Notes under the pieces: model-generated
Databases searched by the model: none
What the model saw: only the letters and a program-made list of their open reading frames with translations
What the model was told of the DNA's origin: nothing
Made by a program: the position numbers and the translations under genes
Shown: positions 11,069 through 23,660 of the stretch, piece by piece
How the letters are laid out: each line of letters starts with the position of its first letter
Position numbering within the stretch: position 1 is the stretch's first letter
Origin: Oncomelania hupensis
Lineage: Eukaryota > Mollusca > Gastropoda > Littorinimorpha > Pomatiopsidae
Assembly (NCBI GenBank): GCA_036898135.1
Contig: CM072516.1
Location: forward strand, 62,528,122-62,592,121
Direction: 5' to 3'
DNA length: 64,000 bases

Positions 11069-11697
11069 AAGAATAGCAATAACAATAGCAACAACAACAA
11101 CCATAACATACTTCTATTTATAGCGCCATATGTGTATCATAGTACTGTAGGTACTAAAGTAGTGGCCACAGTTGGCTTACGTTTTAGGGCTAAAGCATTT
11201 GGGTTATCAGATTTTTCACTGACCAGAATTATGACGGGTGGCCACACCTTATGAGTTTAGTGGTCACATTTGGTTTACGTTTTACGGCTTATGCAGTGGG
11301 TCGGAGGTAGTGGCGCCATGTTTATCACGGTCCGGTTCGAATTTATAAACATGTAGCTGTGTAATTTCACTACAACAAGGCACTTTTCGATGTAATGTAC
11401 TCTTTCACGATTTGACTATAATATGAAACAACTTTGCTAACACGCAAAAAGTGAATTCAACTGCCTGAGTAATGTTCGCCAAGTCGTGTGTAGCAGACAA
11501 CCTAGGTTGCGTGTAATCTTGCGTGTGGGAGGAAATTAGGTTGACCTCTAAACTCGTGACGTCATACTCGCATTTCTGATTGGTTCTCGTAAGCCCGGTG
11601 TAACATCCATTAAGTTCCGGGTGTCTTACTTTAGCCGGGCGCCATTGCGCATGCGCCAGGTCAAGTCGTGCCGGCTTTTTCACGATGTTCTTAGGCG
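11069..11697. other. No gene; weak direct repeat
   Basis: Two related segments, at about 11155-11215 and 11255-11310 (AGTAGTGGCCACAGTTGGC... and TTAGTGGTCACATTTGG..., each followed by TTACGTTTT), form a diverged duplication. Otherwise nothing recognisable. Confidence 0.4.
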
Positions 11698-11710
11698 TCG
11701 TAACCCTAAG

Positions 11711-11741
<31 letters not shown>

Positions 11742-11745
11742 CTTA
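11698..11745 (+). repeat. Short interstitial telomere-like array (CCCTAA)n
   Basis: GTAACCCTAAGC is followed by about five perfect or near-perfect CCCTAA units. It is too short and too isolated for a chromosome end. It is most likely an interstitial telomeric sequence from break repair or chance expansion. Confidence 0.8.
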
Positions 11746-12699
11746 CTAAGACTACGATATCACTGTGCGCATGCGTCGAATTTTGTAATGCATCGACCAA
11801 TCAGAAGGCTCCCAGTCGCTCCCAGCCAAAATAAGATACTAGGAACATTGACGATGTCACACCATTTAAGTAGTTTTGCAGAAGAAATCAAACACGCGCT
11901 ATCCTTGTGAAATTTTACGTTAGCCAGTACGTAAGGAAGTACATAAGGAATTCATAAGCGTGCTGAACACAAGTGTGGCCGGGGCTTAAAGAAAGTAACT
12001 ACAATGACGACCACTTGACCCAGTGACTGAGTGTGACAGCTGACGACCAATTAGTCAAAAAGACACAATGTCGTTCATTCTTTGTCAGTGTTGGAAAGCT
12101 CATTATCGTGCGTTTCCTCACTGACAGATTTGTACAATTTTTTTCTTTTGATGAATGACGTACATATAAGCCTACTAAATGTATTAGCGTGTAGTAAACT
12201 TCGTCACTGGAGAGTAAAAATTAACGTCCCCGCCCACCAAGGCATATAGGGGACGAACTGCCAGCAGTACTTTGCCTTTATAGGCCACGAGGGTAGATTA
12301 AAAGTTCTCGGGCTGACCAATTCACAACTTTCCGGCACCTCTCATAAAAACTCGTGGGTATCGCCATTATAAATTAAAACGAGGTTAGAATGAAACCAAG
12401 TTCCGGTCTGGCTTGTTTTGCTTTTATCAAAGCTTGATGCGTGACTTTTAAATATGGCAAATTGCCGAAAACGACGATTGTTAGAGCCAGAAAACGAGTG
12501 GGATAAGTATAAAAACGGTGGAGGAAGTACATGCTCAGTGAAAGGATGCAAAAAACAATCGTAGAGGCCTGTATTTGTGGCGACTTCGGAGGTGCGTCGA
12601 TCATCGACAGAAAGTGAAACAGGACCTGAAGACTCTTGTAGTTTTCCATAGCTTCGCCGTCGCAACCTTCACAAAACACGAAGTAGTTGACTATGTAAG
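11746..12699. other. No recognised gene
   Basis: Open frames at 12340-12680 on the minus strand lack coding character. A plus-strand stretch near 12530 (CSVKGCKKQS) faintly recalls the start of a THAP-type finger but is broken by a stop at once. Confidence 0.4.
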
Positions 12700-12795
12700 G
12701 CGACCGTTGTGGCCAAGTGGGCTAAGGCGGGACTAACTTGCCGTGTCCACAAGCCAGAAACCAATGGCGCCTGACAGGTTTGGGTTCGAGCCAGC
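12700..12795 (+). mobile_element. tRNA-like SINE head (Leu/Ser-like)
   Basis: GTGGCCAAGTGGGCTAAGGC matches an A box and the D-arm style of class II tRNAs. GGGTTCGAGCCAG, about 50 bases later, matches a B box. The 5' and 3' ends (GGCGACC and CTGGGCG) do not pair well, so it reads as a tRNA-derived SINE head. No body was recognised. Confidence 0.5.
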
Positions 12796-13400
12796 ATCTG
12801 GGCGTTATGTTTTTCCGAATATTTTTCAAAAATTCACAAATAATGTTAGGTAGGTAGGGTTTAGGCGCGCCACTGGCGATAGAAAGGGATAATAAACTGC
12901 AGCAAAAAAAAAATGTGAGGGTACGATACTGGTGGCCAGTGACACATGTTATTATTCTTGAATATTTGGAAATAACTCACTAAAACACGCGGAGAAAGAA
13001 ACCGGAAGTATGTTTCATTGAGGGGATTCCCGTTGGTGCATAGGATAGCAGAAAAGTGTGAATAAGCAAGGGCTGCAACTCCAAACAGACCGCATCTAAA
13101 AACTGTTACATCGTGAAAGTTTCAGTGCTAACTTTCAAGTTTATCTCTTTATTTGGTTGCAGGTGATGCTCTGTGGACGTGACGTACAGCCAATCACTGC
13201 CACCACCCTCCACCTCCTCCACCCTTCCCTCCCCAACTCTCCCTCTCCTTCTTCTTCTTTGTCTCGTCCTCTTCTTCTTTACATAAATTAGACTTGCAGA
13301 GACAACAGACAAGATGTTTTTTTCCTGCGAACAAGAGGCATCTTTGTGGTGACACCTGGCGGCTGTTACATCTCCGAACCGCCTCCTACACCACTTTCCC
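12796..13400. other. No recognised feature
   Basis: Contains a pyrimidine-rich strand (13200-13275). Nothing coding was recognised. Confidence 0.45.
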
Positions 13401-13522
13401 ACCCCACCCACTCTTTCCCTCTCTATCTTCATCTCTCTCTCTCTCTCTCTCTCAAACACACACACACACACACAACCATCACTATCACCACATTCACCTT
13501 CTTCACACACGCGATCACATAT

Positions 13523-13556
<34 letters not shown>

Positions 13557-13790
13557 AGCATGCGTGAGATCACACGCATGCTCAGAAATACATACATAGG
13601 CCTACATACGCCACACAAACTCACTTACTCACCCCCTTTACACGCACACACACACCTACACACACACACAAACACAAACACACACACACACTCCTATACA
13701 CACACAAACACGCACCTAACTATACACACACACACACACTCACACACACACACGCTTACCCACCCCTTTAAAGACATACATGCACCTAAC
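13401..13790. repeat. Mixed (CT)n and (CA)n satellite region
   Basis: Successive CT (about 13430-13453) and CA tracts (13455-13480, 13525-13555, 13640-13755) with interruptions. His/Thr-rich open frames across it are artefacts. Confidence 0.9.
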
Positions 13791-15174
13791 TATCTCAATC
13801 CCTCAGGCTCTTTCCGATCCCTTCTTTTCTATCTCCTACTCCCTGCCCATGCCCACGACCTCACACAAAACACACAAGCGTGTAATGCAAATAGACCCAG
13901 AAGAACGGAAACCCAATGAAAGATGACCGACGATTGTGGTGGAAATGGAAACAGTCAATTTGGACAACGGTCAAGACAGTGGACTGTAGGAAATGAACAC
14001 AGGACAATGGACAGTGGCGACTGGTCAGCATACAGGAAGTGCACGGCAAAATTCGGACATCACACTGACCTAATTGGTCAAACAACTTGGACACCTTCTC
14101 GTCTGTTGCTTGTTACATAGCTCAACGTGTGTAGTTTTATATTTAAGGCCTTTAAACTCTGATCTGAAGCCATATCCTTAAAACGTTGTGGTTAGCTAGT
14201 TCTGTTCCGTGGTGAATATTGCATTAGTAGCTGTATTTTTGAATAGTAGGCCTACAAATAAATGTAATCATTATATGTAATCAGGACTCTCATTTTCAAG
14301 TCCCGCTTGTATCATAATGATTACTTTAAATGTTGATATTGTATATTCCATTTTCTTGTCTGTTTACTTACCTTTGTTTTATAATGTTTCATTGTTGATA
14401 TAATATTTTTGAAATTGTGGGAACTCCATTGTTATGGGCCAGGAATATGTAGTGTACTTCGCCCGTTTCTTCGTTTTCCACGATTATACTTTTTTTTTCT
14501 CGCAATGTGTATGTTGCTGTTGTTGTTTCTTTTCATTCGGCTTTTCTACTTGTTAGAAATGGGTTTTCTTGGATTACTGTGTGGACTGGTACCACGAATG
14601 TTTGGACCTGTTTTGTTTGGTTTTTTAATTTCAAGTTGCTATAATTTGCTTGTTTATCATATAATCTTAGGTCGCATTATTGCTATCATGTACTGCAATG
14701 CTCCTTATTTGATGCCGTTATTTTACTGTCTTTAGTATGTTGTTTACTCCCAGCCCACCAAAACATCCTCTACACACACGCACAGTCCTGCTCTGGTTTT
14801 ACTGCCCTGGGCTAGGAATTTAGTTCAAAGTTGTTGGTTGTAATCCAAGAACAAAGTTCCAAGACCATAACATTTTCTCACTCTGACTCTGAAGATGCCC
14901 CTCCTGCATCCACGTCGAATAGCCCAATGCATTATTTCCTTGTGATAGGAAAGCTAACCTGGATCTCTCCATATCAGCATGTGAATATGCCAAGCAGCCA
15001 GGTTGCCACTTGCTGACTTTAGGCGACTTGTTGGTCTGCACTGGTCGTAATGTGTATCGCCAAGAATTTGACCACGCTGCCTGCAGGGCAAATTTTGCAA
15101 ACAATTTTCCCCTTCTGGGGCCTTCTAGCTCTTGTTAACACAATCATATAGGTGAGAAAGTCAATGCGTCAAGT
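13791..15174. other. No recognised gene
   Basis: Moderately AT-rich. The hydrophobic frame at 14409-14735 comes from a T-rich strand and shows no family signature. Confidence 0.45.
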
Positions 15175-15325
15175 TCATTGTGTGTGTCTGTCTATATCTG
15201 TCTGTCTGTCTCTCTCTCTCTCTCTCATTTAAAAAAAGGGTCAATTGTTTTAAACCCTGCTGTCATGGCTGTATTGCTAAGGGCATTACACAGTCGAATT
15301 GTCTCTCTGCTCCCATCCCCCTCCC

Positions 15326-15375
<50 letters not shown>
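15175..15375. repeat. (TGTC)n and (CT)n microsatellites
   Basis: CT tracts at about 15208-15226 and 15330-15372 flank about 100 bp of ordinary sequence. Confidence 0.85.
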
Positions 15376-15947
15376 GACAGTTAGAGACAGACAGGACATG
15401 ACGAGTGTGTCTCTGAGGTCTGTACGTCAAAGGATGAAAACAGTTAGTGACGTCACCAGCCAGAGCTGTACAAGAGATGATGACACATGCATGTAGCTTG
15501 ACGTCACACACTTTCTGTAGGTCGAGGCCTGTGGCATGAACCACAAACACCGAAGTTTGTTGATAACAAAATGCAACAAAATAGTAACACTTGTGAAATG
15601 TTTAACCCAGCGTTTGACTGTTCGTGGTCAAATTTGTGAATCCCCCCCCCCCCTCCTCTCCCCATCTTCCCCAACCCATTAAGCTTACCCCCAAATTTGA
15701 ACACTGATAGTTTTATGACGTACACTCTAATTATTTTTACAGAAGTGTTCTGTTCTGGTTTAATATGTTCTGCTCTTTTGTAAAACACGAAAAAAGAAAG
15801 GGGGAGGAGATGGAGAGGGGGGGGGGAGGTAGAAGTTGCGGGACGGAGAAATTGTGGGGGTTGTTGGGTGGATGATTGCGTGTTTGTGCATGTGTGTTTG
15901 TGGTGTGTGTGTGTGTGTGTGCGGGCGCGCGCGCCCTTGTGTGTGAG
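15376..15947. other. No gene; homopolymer and GT tracts
   Basis: Contains a C tract (15642-15652), a G tract (about 15817-15826) and a GT/GC tract (15904-15935). Confidence 0.5.
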
Positions 15948-16058
15948 GAGTGGCCTCGTGGCGCAGTGGATTAGTCGCCGGTTTTATGCCGAAGGTCGCG
16001 GGTTCGATTCCCGCGAGAGGCGAACGTATGTGACTTAGGTACGAGACTGTTGAGGTCA

Positions 16059-16089
<31 letters not shown>

Positions 16090-16231
16090 TCCCTCCCTTC
16101 AATAATAGTACTGGATGCAGTCAATATGACATTTCCAAAAATACAAATTCGATTTTCTTTCCATCTTCTAATAGCGATCCCCCTCCGTTTACACCACATG
16201 TTTGAGTGATAGATGTGTGTTTGTTGTGTGT

Positions 16232-16280
<49 letters not shown>

Positions 16281-16365
16281 AAACATGTGAGCGTGTATGT
16301 TGGTTTAGATCGCCGCTCTTTGAGCATGATTGGTGATTAGAGGGAAAAGCGCGTATAAAGCATCC

Positions 16366-16366
<1 letters not shown>
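15948..16366 (+). mobile_element. tRNA-derived SINE with (ATT)n tail, copy 1
   Basis: The head (about 15953-16022) folds as a tRNA: GCCTC pairs with GAGGC, the D arm is GGCG..CGCC, the T arm CGCGGGTTCGATTCCCGCG is perfect, and GGTTCGATTC at 16001-16010 is a B box. A short anticodon stem CGG/CCG encloses a 7-base loop TTTTATG. The head runs straight into a SINE body (GGGTTTTCTCCGGGTACTCC, then GGATGCAGTCAAT, then ATCGCCGCTCTTTGAGC, then GCGCGTATAAAGC) and an (ATT)n tail. There is no pol III terminator after the tRNA-like part, so this is a SINE rather than a tRNA gene. A (GT)n expansion at 16211-16276 lies inside the body. Confidence 0.85.
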
Positions 16367-16632
<266 letters not shown>

Positions 16633-17424
16633 TTAATAATAATGTGTTTGAACTGTTCGCTATCATATCATTACACCTTACTGTCATCCTAGGCATGCAA
16701 TGATTATTTGCTGTAACACCGCGTTAAGGCAAGAGTTCTAAATCCTGAGGTCATATTTGGTCAAACCTGCTGCTGGCGTAGTGTGTAGACGAAAGAGCAC
16801 CGACATTAAAAATTTTATGCACTCGCTTTTCAGTACTACATAATAATCACTCCCGCGATCGGCCTGTCCAGTCACACCACAGGCCTGTCTTAACTGGAAG
16901 GTTCGTGTAGGTTCTTGTTGTGTTGCTTTAGATTTAATACTCTCTAAAAACACCAGAAAATGAATTGTCAGTAAACATACGCAATTCTCAGGCTATAAAA
17001 ACGTCGGAGTCGATTCTCTTAGCAAGGATCCTTGTTTACCAACAAAAAAGGATTTCTTTTATAACTTTTTAGATTTCAGTTAAAATTTTTAGTTCTTTTT
17101 GCTTGCACTAATTCCCATTCAAATTCTGCCCAACAGTGCGAAGAAGGCGGTCGCTTGGCACCAGCAAAACCAGAGAGCAAAGGTCGCCTCCATATTATTT
17201 GCATCTCGGAGAGAAAGAGTTGGCCAAATTAGCGCTTGCAAGGAAAAACCTTACACAGGGTTCCTTGGTTATGAACTGAGAAGCAACAATGTTTTATTCC
17301 AGCATCAACTGCGAAGTTTCACAACAAAATTTTAGGTGCATAGCACTACAGTGGATAAAACACAACACAATGCAAATAAACACACACATACCCCCCCCCC
17401 CCCCCACACACACACACACACACA
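16633..17424. other. No recognised gene
   Basis: Nothing recognised apart from a C tract (about 17392-17405) and a short CA tract. Confidence 0.45.
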
Positions 17425-17515
17425 CTACAATACAATGCAATACAACACATTAGAATACAGTAGAGTACAACGCAATACAGCAGAGTACAGTAGAATACAA
17501 AGCAATACAATACAA
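17425..17515 (+). repeat. Degenerate pentamer array (ACAAT/AGAAT-type)
   Basis: Imperfect TACAATACAATGCAA-type units, ending at the truncated 5' edge of the LINE that follows. Confidence 0.7.
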
Positions 17516-18535
17516 CACTGCGGTGTGGGGTACCTCAAGGATCAGTTTTTGGGCCCTTATTGTTTTGCATATACACCTGTCACCTTGGCGCATTCATCGA
17601 AAGGCGTAGACTTAATCGAAAAAAGTTCGCTGTTATTCGGAAGTGTAGTGGAGAGGTGCTGCGATGAAAGTAGGGCGTGGATGGCATCAACACACTGAAG
17701 CTAAATGATCACAAAGCTGAATTCTGGTTTGTGGGTCGAAAAGCAACCTTCAAAAAGCGAACATCGACTCAATCCAGATTGGCACATATCAAAGCATCTG
17801 ATTTCAAACGAAACCTTGGCCTTTTCTTTGACAGTCAGTTGTCTTTTGTACCTCACATCAGCCTCGTTATATCAGGATGCTGGGCAGACTTCGTCCCATG
17901 ATTAATCAGAAGACAGCAAATTCTGTGACAGTTGCCCTCATCCTCTCCCGGTTAGATTATTGCAATAGTTGCCTTTGGGGAATACCGAAAACCCAGCTTC
18001 TGAGGTTGCAGCGCATTCAAAATACAGCTGCTCGAATGTTGCTTCGAAAAAAAAGAAATGTGAGCACATTACTCCTGCACTTCGTTCCCTCCATTGGTTA
18101 CCAGTTGAAAAAAATGCTTGATTATATAAAAAGTCACGAGTTTTGCTTCTGAGTGCATAAACAACCTAGCGCATCCATATCTCACAGAACTAATCTCCTG
18201 TCACAAGCCCCGACGTAGACTTCGTTCTGAAACACAGAGCTTCCCAGTGTCCATACAGGCAACACACACAAAAAAAGACCTTAGGGGTTCTCTACTTCAA
18301 AAATGCAGCATCGAACCTCTGGATTTTTCTTCCAGTGAACTTGAAGCAGAGCTCGTCTTTGGAGGCTTTAGGAAAGGGCTAGAACCCCCACCTGTTTCAG
18401 TAATGTGTTCTATTTCCCACCACTCTCCCCACCCTACCTGATGGCTAGGACACTATTTGTGCGCATGTAACATGACTTTGTGATATGGAATTTTCGGGGC
18501 CTTAAATGACAACAACATCAACATCAACAACAATT
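17516..18535 (+). pseudogene. Degenerate L2-like LINE, reverse-transcriptase C-terminus
   Basis: In broken frames the plus strand shows GVPQGSVFGPLLFCIY (RT domain block), then LKLNDHKAEFWFVG, SDFKRNLGLFFDSQLSF, then LILSRLDYCNSCLWGIPK, LLRLQRIQNTAARML and AHPYLTELISCHKPRRRLRS. The set and order match L2/CR1-group LINEs. The segment that should carry the ADD catalytic motif, between the first two blocks, is deleted, and there are several frameshifts. The 3' end is GGCCTTAAATGACAACAAC followed by a CAACAT tail. The copy is old and inactive. Confidence 0.85.
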
Positions 18536-18714
18536 GGTAAAGTTCTGCAGTATTATAATTATTACAAAAGCTAAACCATTTATTATAGCATATCTTGCTT
18601 AGTTTTCTTTTGTTTTGTCTTTAAAATTGGTCGATTGATTTATTAATGGTTTAATTCGATTAACTGATTAATTTTCGTTCATTCCCGGCCATGGCTTCAT
18701 TTATCAGCAAGGTT

Positions 18715-18769
18715 TGTTATGTGTGTGTATGTGTGTGTGGGTGCGTGTGTGTGTGTGTGTGTGGGTGTG

Positions 18770-18800
<31 letters not shown>
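18715..18800. repeat. (GT)n microsatellite
   Basis: GT tract with GGGTG and AGG interruptions. Confidence 0.9.
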
Positions 18801-19430
18801 ACACCACATAACCCTTGCCCGGCCAGACGTTCGTCAGTGACGTCTCTTTGTTTTTTCCTCAAAGGAAGCAATTAGCAAAAGGCCAAGTGCAATCACTATG
18901 CCACACATAGAGTTGTGTATCTTTTACAAATACAGGTTGTGGGCCCTTCTGAACGCATTCCTATTATATATATTTATTTATCGTGAATTTATCATTGTAA
19001 GATTATGTACTAGCTTCTACCTCTACTTGGGTGCTTCCAAACGTGTGATCCACTTTCATAAAATGTTTAATTTTCCCATTCATATCGTGAATCCAACTTT
19101 TTCCTTTCCTGACCCTTCACTTGCTATGTTCTGTCCCTTGTGCACTGTCGAGCGCTTCGTGCAGACGACAGGAAGTTGATTTTGGCCAAGACTAACTTGA
19201 CACGGCTACCCAAAGCTGTTTTTGTACCTCTGTGTACAGAAGAGCTCCTTTGAAGCTTGAGGAGACTGAGATTATAACCAAAGATTTACCGAGACGGAAC
19301 AATGTCGTGAAGAAAGACCAATAAGAGTTCCAGGTGTAGTGATACTTTCTGAGTACGCCTAAAGGAAAAAGATATTATATTATTGAGACCCATGCACATA
19401 TAAACGCCAAGATAAGGGCGCAGACACTTA
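18801..19430. other. No recognised gene
   Basis: Nothing recognisable on either strand. Confidence 0.45.
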
Positions 19431-19433
<3 letters not shown>

Positions 19434-19468
<35 letters not shown>

Positions 19469-19516
19469 CACACACACACACGCACACACACACACGCACA
19501 CATACACACACACAAG
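19434..19516. repeat. (CA)n microsatellite
   Basis: CA tract with CT and CG interruptions. Confidence 0.9.
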
Positions 19517-19577
19517 TATGTAAAACACCAAGACTGGGTTTTACTAAGAATGTAGGAATCGGAAAGTGATTTTTGAC

Positions 19578-19641
19578 AGAAAAGGGTTAGGGCAAGGGTT
19601 AGGGATAGCTCTGCAACTAGCCCTTACCCGAACCCTTTTCT
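19578..19641. repeat. Telomere-motif hairpin
   Basis: The arm AGAAAAGGGTTAGGGCAAGGG at 19578-19598 and its near-complement at 19621-19641 (two mismatches) flank a 22-base loop. The arms contain TTAGGG-like units in opposite orientation. Confidence 0.7.
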
Positions 19642-19739
19642 AAAAAGTTGACCTAGTTCGTCTCCTATAGCGGCGACGAAATAGGTCTAATTTTGTTCAA
19701 AATTTCTCCGGAAATTCACTGTATTTGCTCCGTCCCGGA

Positions 19740-19822
19740 TAGAGCACTCCTGTGCACTTAAAATACTCTCATGCACTACAACTGCACTCCCATGCACTAA
19801 AAGAGCACTCCTGTGTAATTAG
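19740..19822 (+). repeat. Minisatellite, about 20-bp unit x4
   Basis: GAGCACTCCTGTGCACTTAA-type units repeat about four times with substitutions (ACTCTCATGCACTA, GCACTCCCATGCACTA, GCACTCCTGTGTAATTA). Confidence 0.75.
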
Positions 19823-20323
<501 letters not shown>

Positions 20324-20592
20324 ACGAATACGAATTTTTTTATTCAGTATAAGGCCTATGCCCCCTATTGAAGGGGTGTGTACAGTGAATTTTCAAACAA
20401 AATATACATGTATAACAAACACTCAATCAGAGGAAACAAATCAGTAAATCTTACGAAATTGCAATCTCCCTCATTTTAAACGCTTTGTACAAAAATATAC
20501 ATAACTTTCGAACAGTTTCTTGGCTTGTCGATGACAGCAAAATATTAAAGCTAAATGCGTTTGGGTTTCTAATAAACTTAGCAGCAATAAAT

Positions 20593-20596
<4 letters not shown>

Positions 20597-20667
<71 letters not shown>
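20597..20667. repeat. (GA)n microsatellite, about 70 bp
   Basis: Second pure AG tract less than 300 bp from the first. Confidence 0.95.
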
Positions 20668-20669
<2 letters not shown>

Positions 20670-20889
20670 GGACCCAAGAACCTTGGCGAAAAACCTTGGC
20701 CCGAGCGTAAAAAGTATAATAGTAAAGAATAAAATCTCTTTGTTCATTGTGGTCTCGACTTTCTCCCTTGTTTTCTTTCAGCCCTTCCTGTTCGCTTTCT
20801 TTGTTCATCTGTGGTCAGCCGTTTGCTGACATTGAAGAATTTGGGAATGGTTTGGGGAGATGAATGGCGTTGAAAAATGTATGAGTTTA

Positions 20890-21075
20890 CTTATTTTCCC
20901 CCTTCTTTCTTTCTTTCTTTTCTTCTCTTTTTTTTTCTTTTCTTTATTTTTTCCTTTTTTTTCTTTTAGCTTTCTTTCTATAATATTTCCCATCTTTCGT
21001 TGTTTTGGGGTTTTTTTTTGTCTTTCTTCCGTTCTTTTTTTTTTTGGTCTCCCCTTCCTTTTCTTTCCCTCTAAG
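20890..21075. repeat. Polypyrimidine (CTTT-rich) tract
   Basis: C/T-only stretches dominate over about 180 bp. Confidence 0.8.
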
Positions 21076-21157
21076 TGTGTGTCTATTTATCCTTTATTCC
21101 TATCACAATTTCTCTATGTAGGCTACTCTGATTTCCTCCCTCATTTCAAGGTATTGG

Positions 21158-21612
21158 ATGCCTATCCTATCCTATCCTATCCTATCCTATCACGTAACTC
21201 GAAAGTCGTTGAGGCACCACAGATGATCGTTTAACCAAGTACTCCATCTTTCTCTGTCCTCAACAACCCCCATGGCTTCGCTCAGCGTCAAGCCGGTCCA
21301 TTCTCGAATGTTGTTCTCCCACCTCTTTTTCTGTCTCCCTCTTCTTCTGCTCCCTTGCACCGTGCCTTGCAGGATGATGGTCTTTGCAAGGCCTGATGCT
21401 CTGGTGACGTGGCCATACCATGTGAGTTTCCATTTCTTCATTACTGTGAGCATGTCATCTTTTTGTCCAATGATTTGTGTGATGGTCTTTCGGACGTCGT
21501 CGTTCGTGATGTGCTGGGTATAGGAATTGCCTATAAGTCTTCTGTAGCACCTCATCTTCATGCTTTGTATTTTTCCTTGTTGTGTGTTGTGAGGGTCCAT
21601 GTTTTCTCAAGC
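21158..21612 (-). mobile_element. RTE-like LINE, 5'-truncated, with (ATAGG)n tail
   Basis: The minus strand encodes the C-terminal tail of an RTE-type endonuclease/reverse-transcriptase protein: MKMRCYRRLIG, HITNDDVRKTI, KWKLTWYGHVTRASGLAKTI, LQGTVQGSRRRGRQKKRWE and NIREWTGLTLSEA. It stops after a few residues past RERWSTWLNDHLW. The copy ends in a pentanucleotide tail (CCTAT on the plus strand, 21158-21190). About 130 codons remain open, so the copy is moderately young. The same family left a fragment at 4.88-4.96 kb. Confidence 0.85.
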
Positions 21613-21654
21613 GTTTTGCAAGAAGGAGATGACAAGGAGCAGCCTTACCATTGG

Positions 21655-21864
21655 ATGCAGTCAATCTAAAATTTCAAAAATAACAAATCGATTTCCTTTC
21701 CGTCTTTTAATAGCGATTTCCCTGCCTTAACTCCACATGTTTGAGTGTTAGATGTGTGTTTGTTGTGTGTGAGAGAGAGTGGGTAAATCATGTGAGCGTG
21801 TATGTTGGTACAGATCGCCGCGCCTTGAGCCTGGTGATTTGGTAAAAAGCGCGTATATAGCGTC

Positions 21865-21866
<2 letters not shown>
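21655..21866 (+). mobile_element. SINE with (ATT)n tail, copy 2, 5'-truncated
   Basis: From GGATGCAGTCAATCTAAAAT to GCGCGTATATAGCGTCC it matches the 3' half of the SINE at 15.95 kb. The tRNA-like head is missing. The ATT tail follows directly. Confidence 0.85.
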
Positions 21867-21924
<58 letters not shown>

Positions 21925-21928
21925 GATT

Positions 21929-22008
<80 letters not shown>
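21867..22008. repeat. (ATT)n then (CT)n microsatellites
   Basis: SINE ATT tail (21867-21922), then about 80 bp of pure CT (21930-22008). Confidence 0.95.
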
Positions 22009-22011
<3 letters not shown>

Positions 22012-23289
22012 CCTTCTGTAGGCATCTCTCTGTATTGATGAGAAATGTTTGGGAAGCCAGGAAGGAGAACTTATCTACAGACCGCACACAATGCGTAGCC
22101 GAGACTCGCGGAACTTTGTGTTTGCCAGTAAAGGAAAGGCCTCGGGGAGTCTCAGCTAGTTTGTGTGCTACTGACCGCATTCAGTTACTGAAAAAAATAG
22201 TGTATGGGGATTGTGGGAGTTCTTTCATTCTTTGTTTGGGAGTCTGCGGTTAATACAATGCAATTTAGACTGAGTGGTGGTAAAATAACTCCCCTGCTGA
22301 CCGCAGCGTCCAAGAAGAACGTAGAGGGAGTGCTAGGAATACATGTACATGAATACAAGCTTACATAGTTACATACCCAGGTTGTCGTCTCACATCTACT
22401 TATAATTAATGAGAACTCAGGTGAACTTTTCTGTAAAGTACAATCAGTACACCACCATTCATTTTGTACACCTGACACGTACACTTCTTCGCTTGTAGGG
22501 CTCAGTCTCTCTATCTCTCTTCTTAGTAAATTACTCAGTAGCTCAGTTGTATTTAGTACTGTACTGTAGGTGCTTACATGTACGTAGTTCAGCGGTATCC
22601 GTTACTCGTCTGGCATGCAAAACAGGTATTTGACGTATAACAGTACTGAGGGCTCTAGCATGCAGTGAGACGCGTGATGTGATATATAGCGTACACACGC
22701 ATAATTACTTATCTTTATTATTTATAAATTCAGATAGTGGGAAAAGACAATAGAATATGTGCATAATTATGTTATTAAAATTGTTTTAGTCCATTGTAGG
22801 TTGAACAGGAACGATCCTGATTAGAAGTTCCAGGTGATGAACGGGACTTGGTAATTATTAGATCTGCATGTTTCAGTGAAGGACATGAAAATAATAGGCC
22901 TACAACATGAAATAATGTTACACAGAAAAACGACCAACTCGCGACTTTTAAAAGGAGTGGTGGGGGTGGGATGGAGTGGGGTGATGAGGTGAGGAGGAAG
23001 GATGGCAAAGGAGGCGTATTGGGAAAGGAGTGTGTGTGTGTGGGGGGGGGGAACAAAGGTTCTCTTTTGAAAGACTCCGTATATGCTGAAGAACTAACAA
23101 AATTGAAATTTAATACAGAATAAGTTCTGCATTATGAATGAATTTCATTCTCACACTTGCTGGCTTGAAGTACATTATAGAATAATAAATAATATAGGAC
23201 CTACGCTAATTTAATACCGGAAACGATCCTTTCACGATTTTGGTATTCCCAGGATTTATCTGAAATACTTTGAAATAGTCGAGAATCAG
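22009..23289. other. No recognised gene
   Basis: AT-rich with a G-rich patch at 22950-23050. No supported coding sequence. Confidence 0.45.
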
Positions 23290-23660
23290 AAACGAGCCAA
23301 ATGTCGATATGTCAGTTTGTCGGTTGGTCAGTCGTTCCGTGGCACGCCAGATCTCAAGATCCACTAAACGAAGTTTGACCTAACATCCTATGAACAGTAC
23401 CTGGGTTAGTCACCAACCTCCAGTGCCGCCTATTTGCTCTACATTAACGGTCACGGTCGATGTGATCAATCTTTTGCTCTCCACGGTGTTTTATATTTTT
23501 ATTTTTATTTTTTTAATATATTTTTTAATTTTAATCTGTAGGCCTATCTCAAAAACCGATTGAGCCGATTTTAGATGATTTTTGGTATACCTTTTCTTTC
23601 AACTCCTGGCTTATATCATTCTGTGGCAATCCGTTAGTTGGTCAGTCAATCAGTCAAACC
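23290..23660 (+). repeat. Dispersed repeat with GTCAGTCNGTC and GAGCCGATTTTAGATGATTTTT blocks
   Basis: Two related blocks (TTGGTCAGTCGTTCCGTGGC near 23322 and TTGGTCAGTCAATCAGTC near 23637) surround CAAAAACCGATTGAGCCGAT. Similar blocks recur at 25.15-25.45 kb and 31.50-31.57 kb. It is a dispersed non-coding repeat family whose class I cannot name. Confidence 0.5.

Noticed and set aside
11698..11745. Chromosome end
   Set aside because: Only about five telomere-like units, with ordinary sequence on both sides.
12374..12679. Possible THAP-finger or membrane-protein gene
   Set aside because: Only a few residues resemble a THAP start, stops interrupt it, and the minus-strand frame shows no coding character.
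13106..13919. Overlapping His/Thr- and Ser/Leu-rich open frames
   Set aside because: They arise from CT and CA microsatellites in several frames on both strands.
14409..14735. Hydrophobic 108-codon frame resembling a membrane protein
   Set aside because: T-rich strand composition explains the Leu/Phe content. No family signature, splice context or partner exon was seen.
15953..16022. Functional tRNA gene
   Set aside because: The fold is good but it continues into a SINE body with an ATT tail and has no pol III terminator after the tRNA part.
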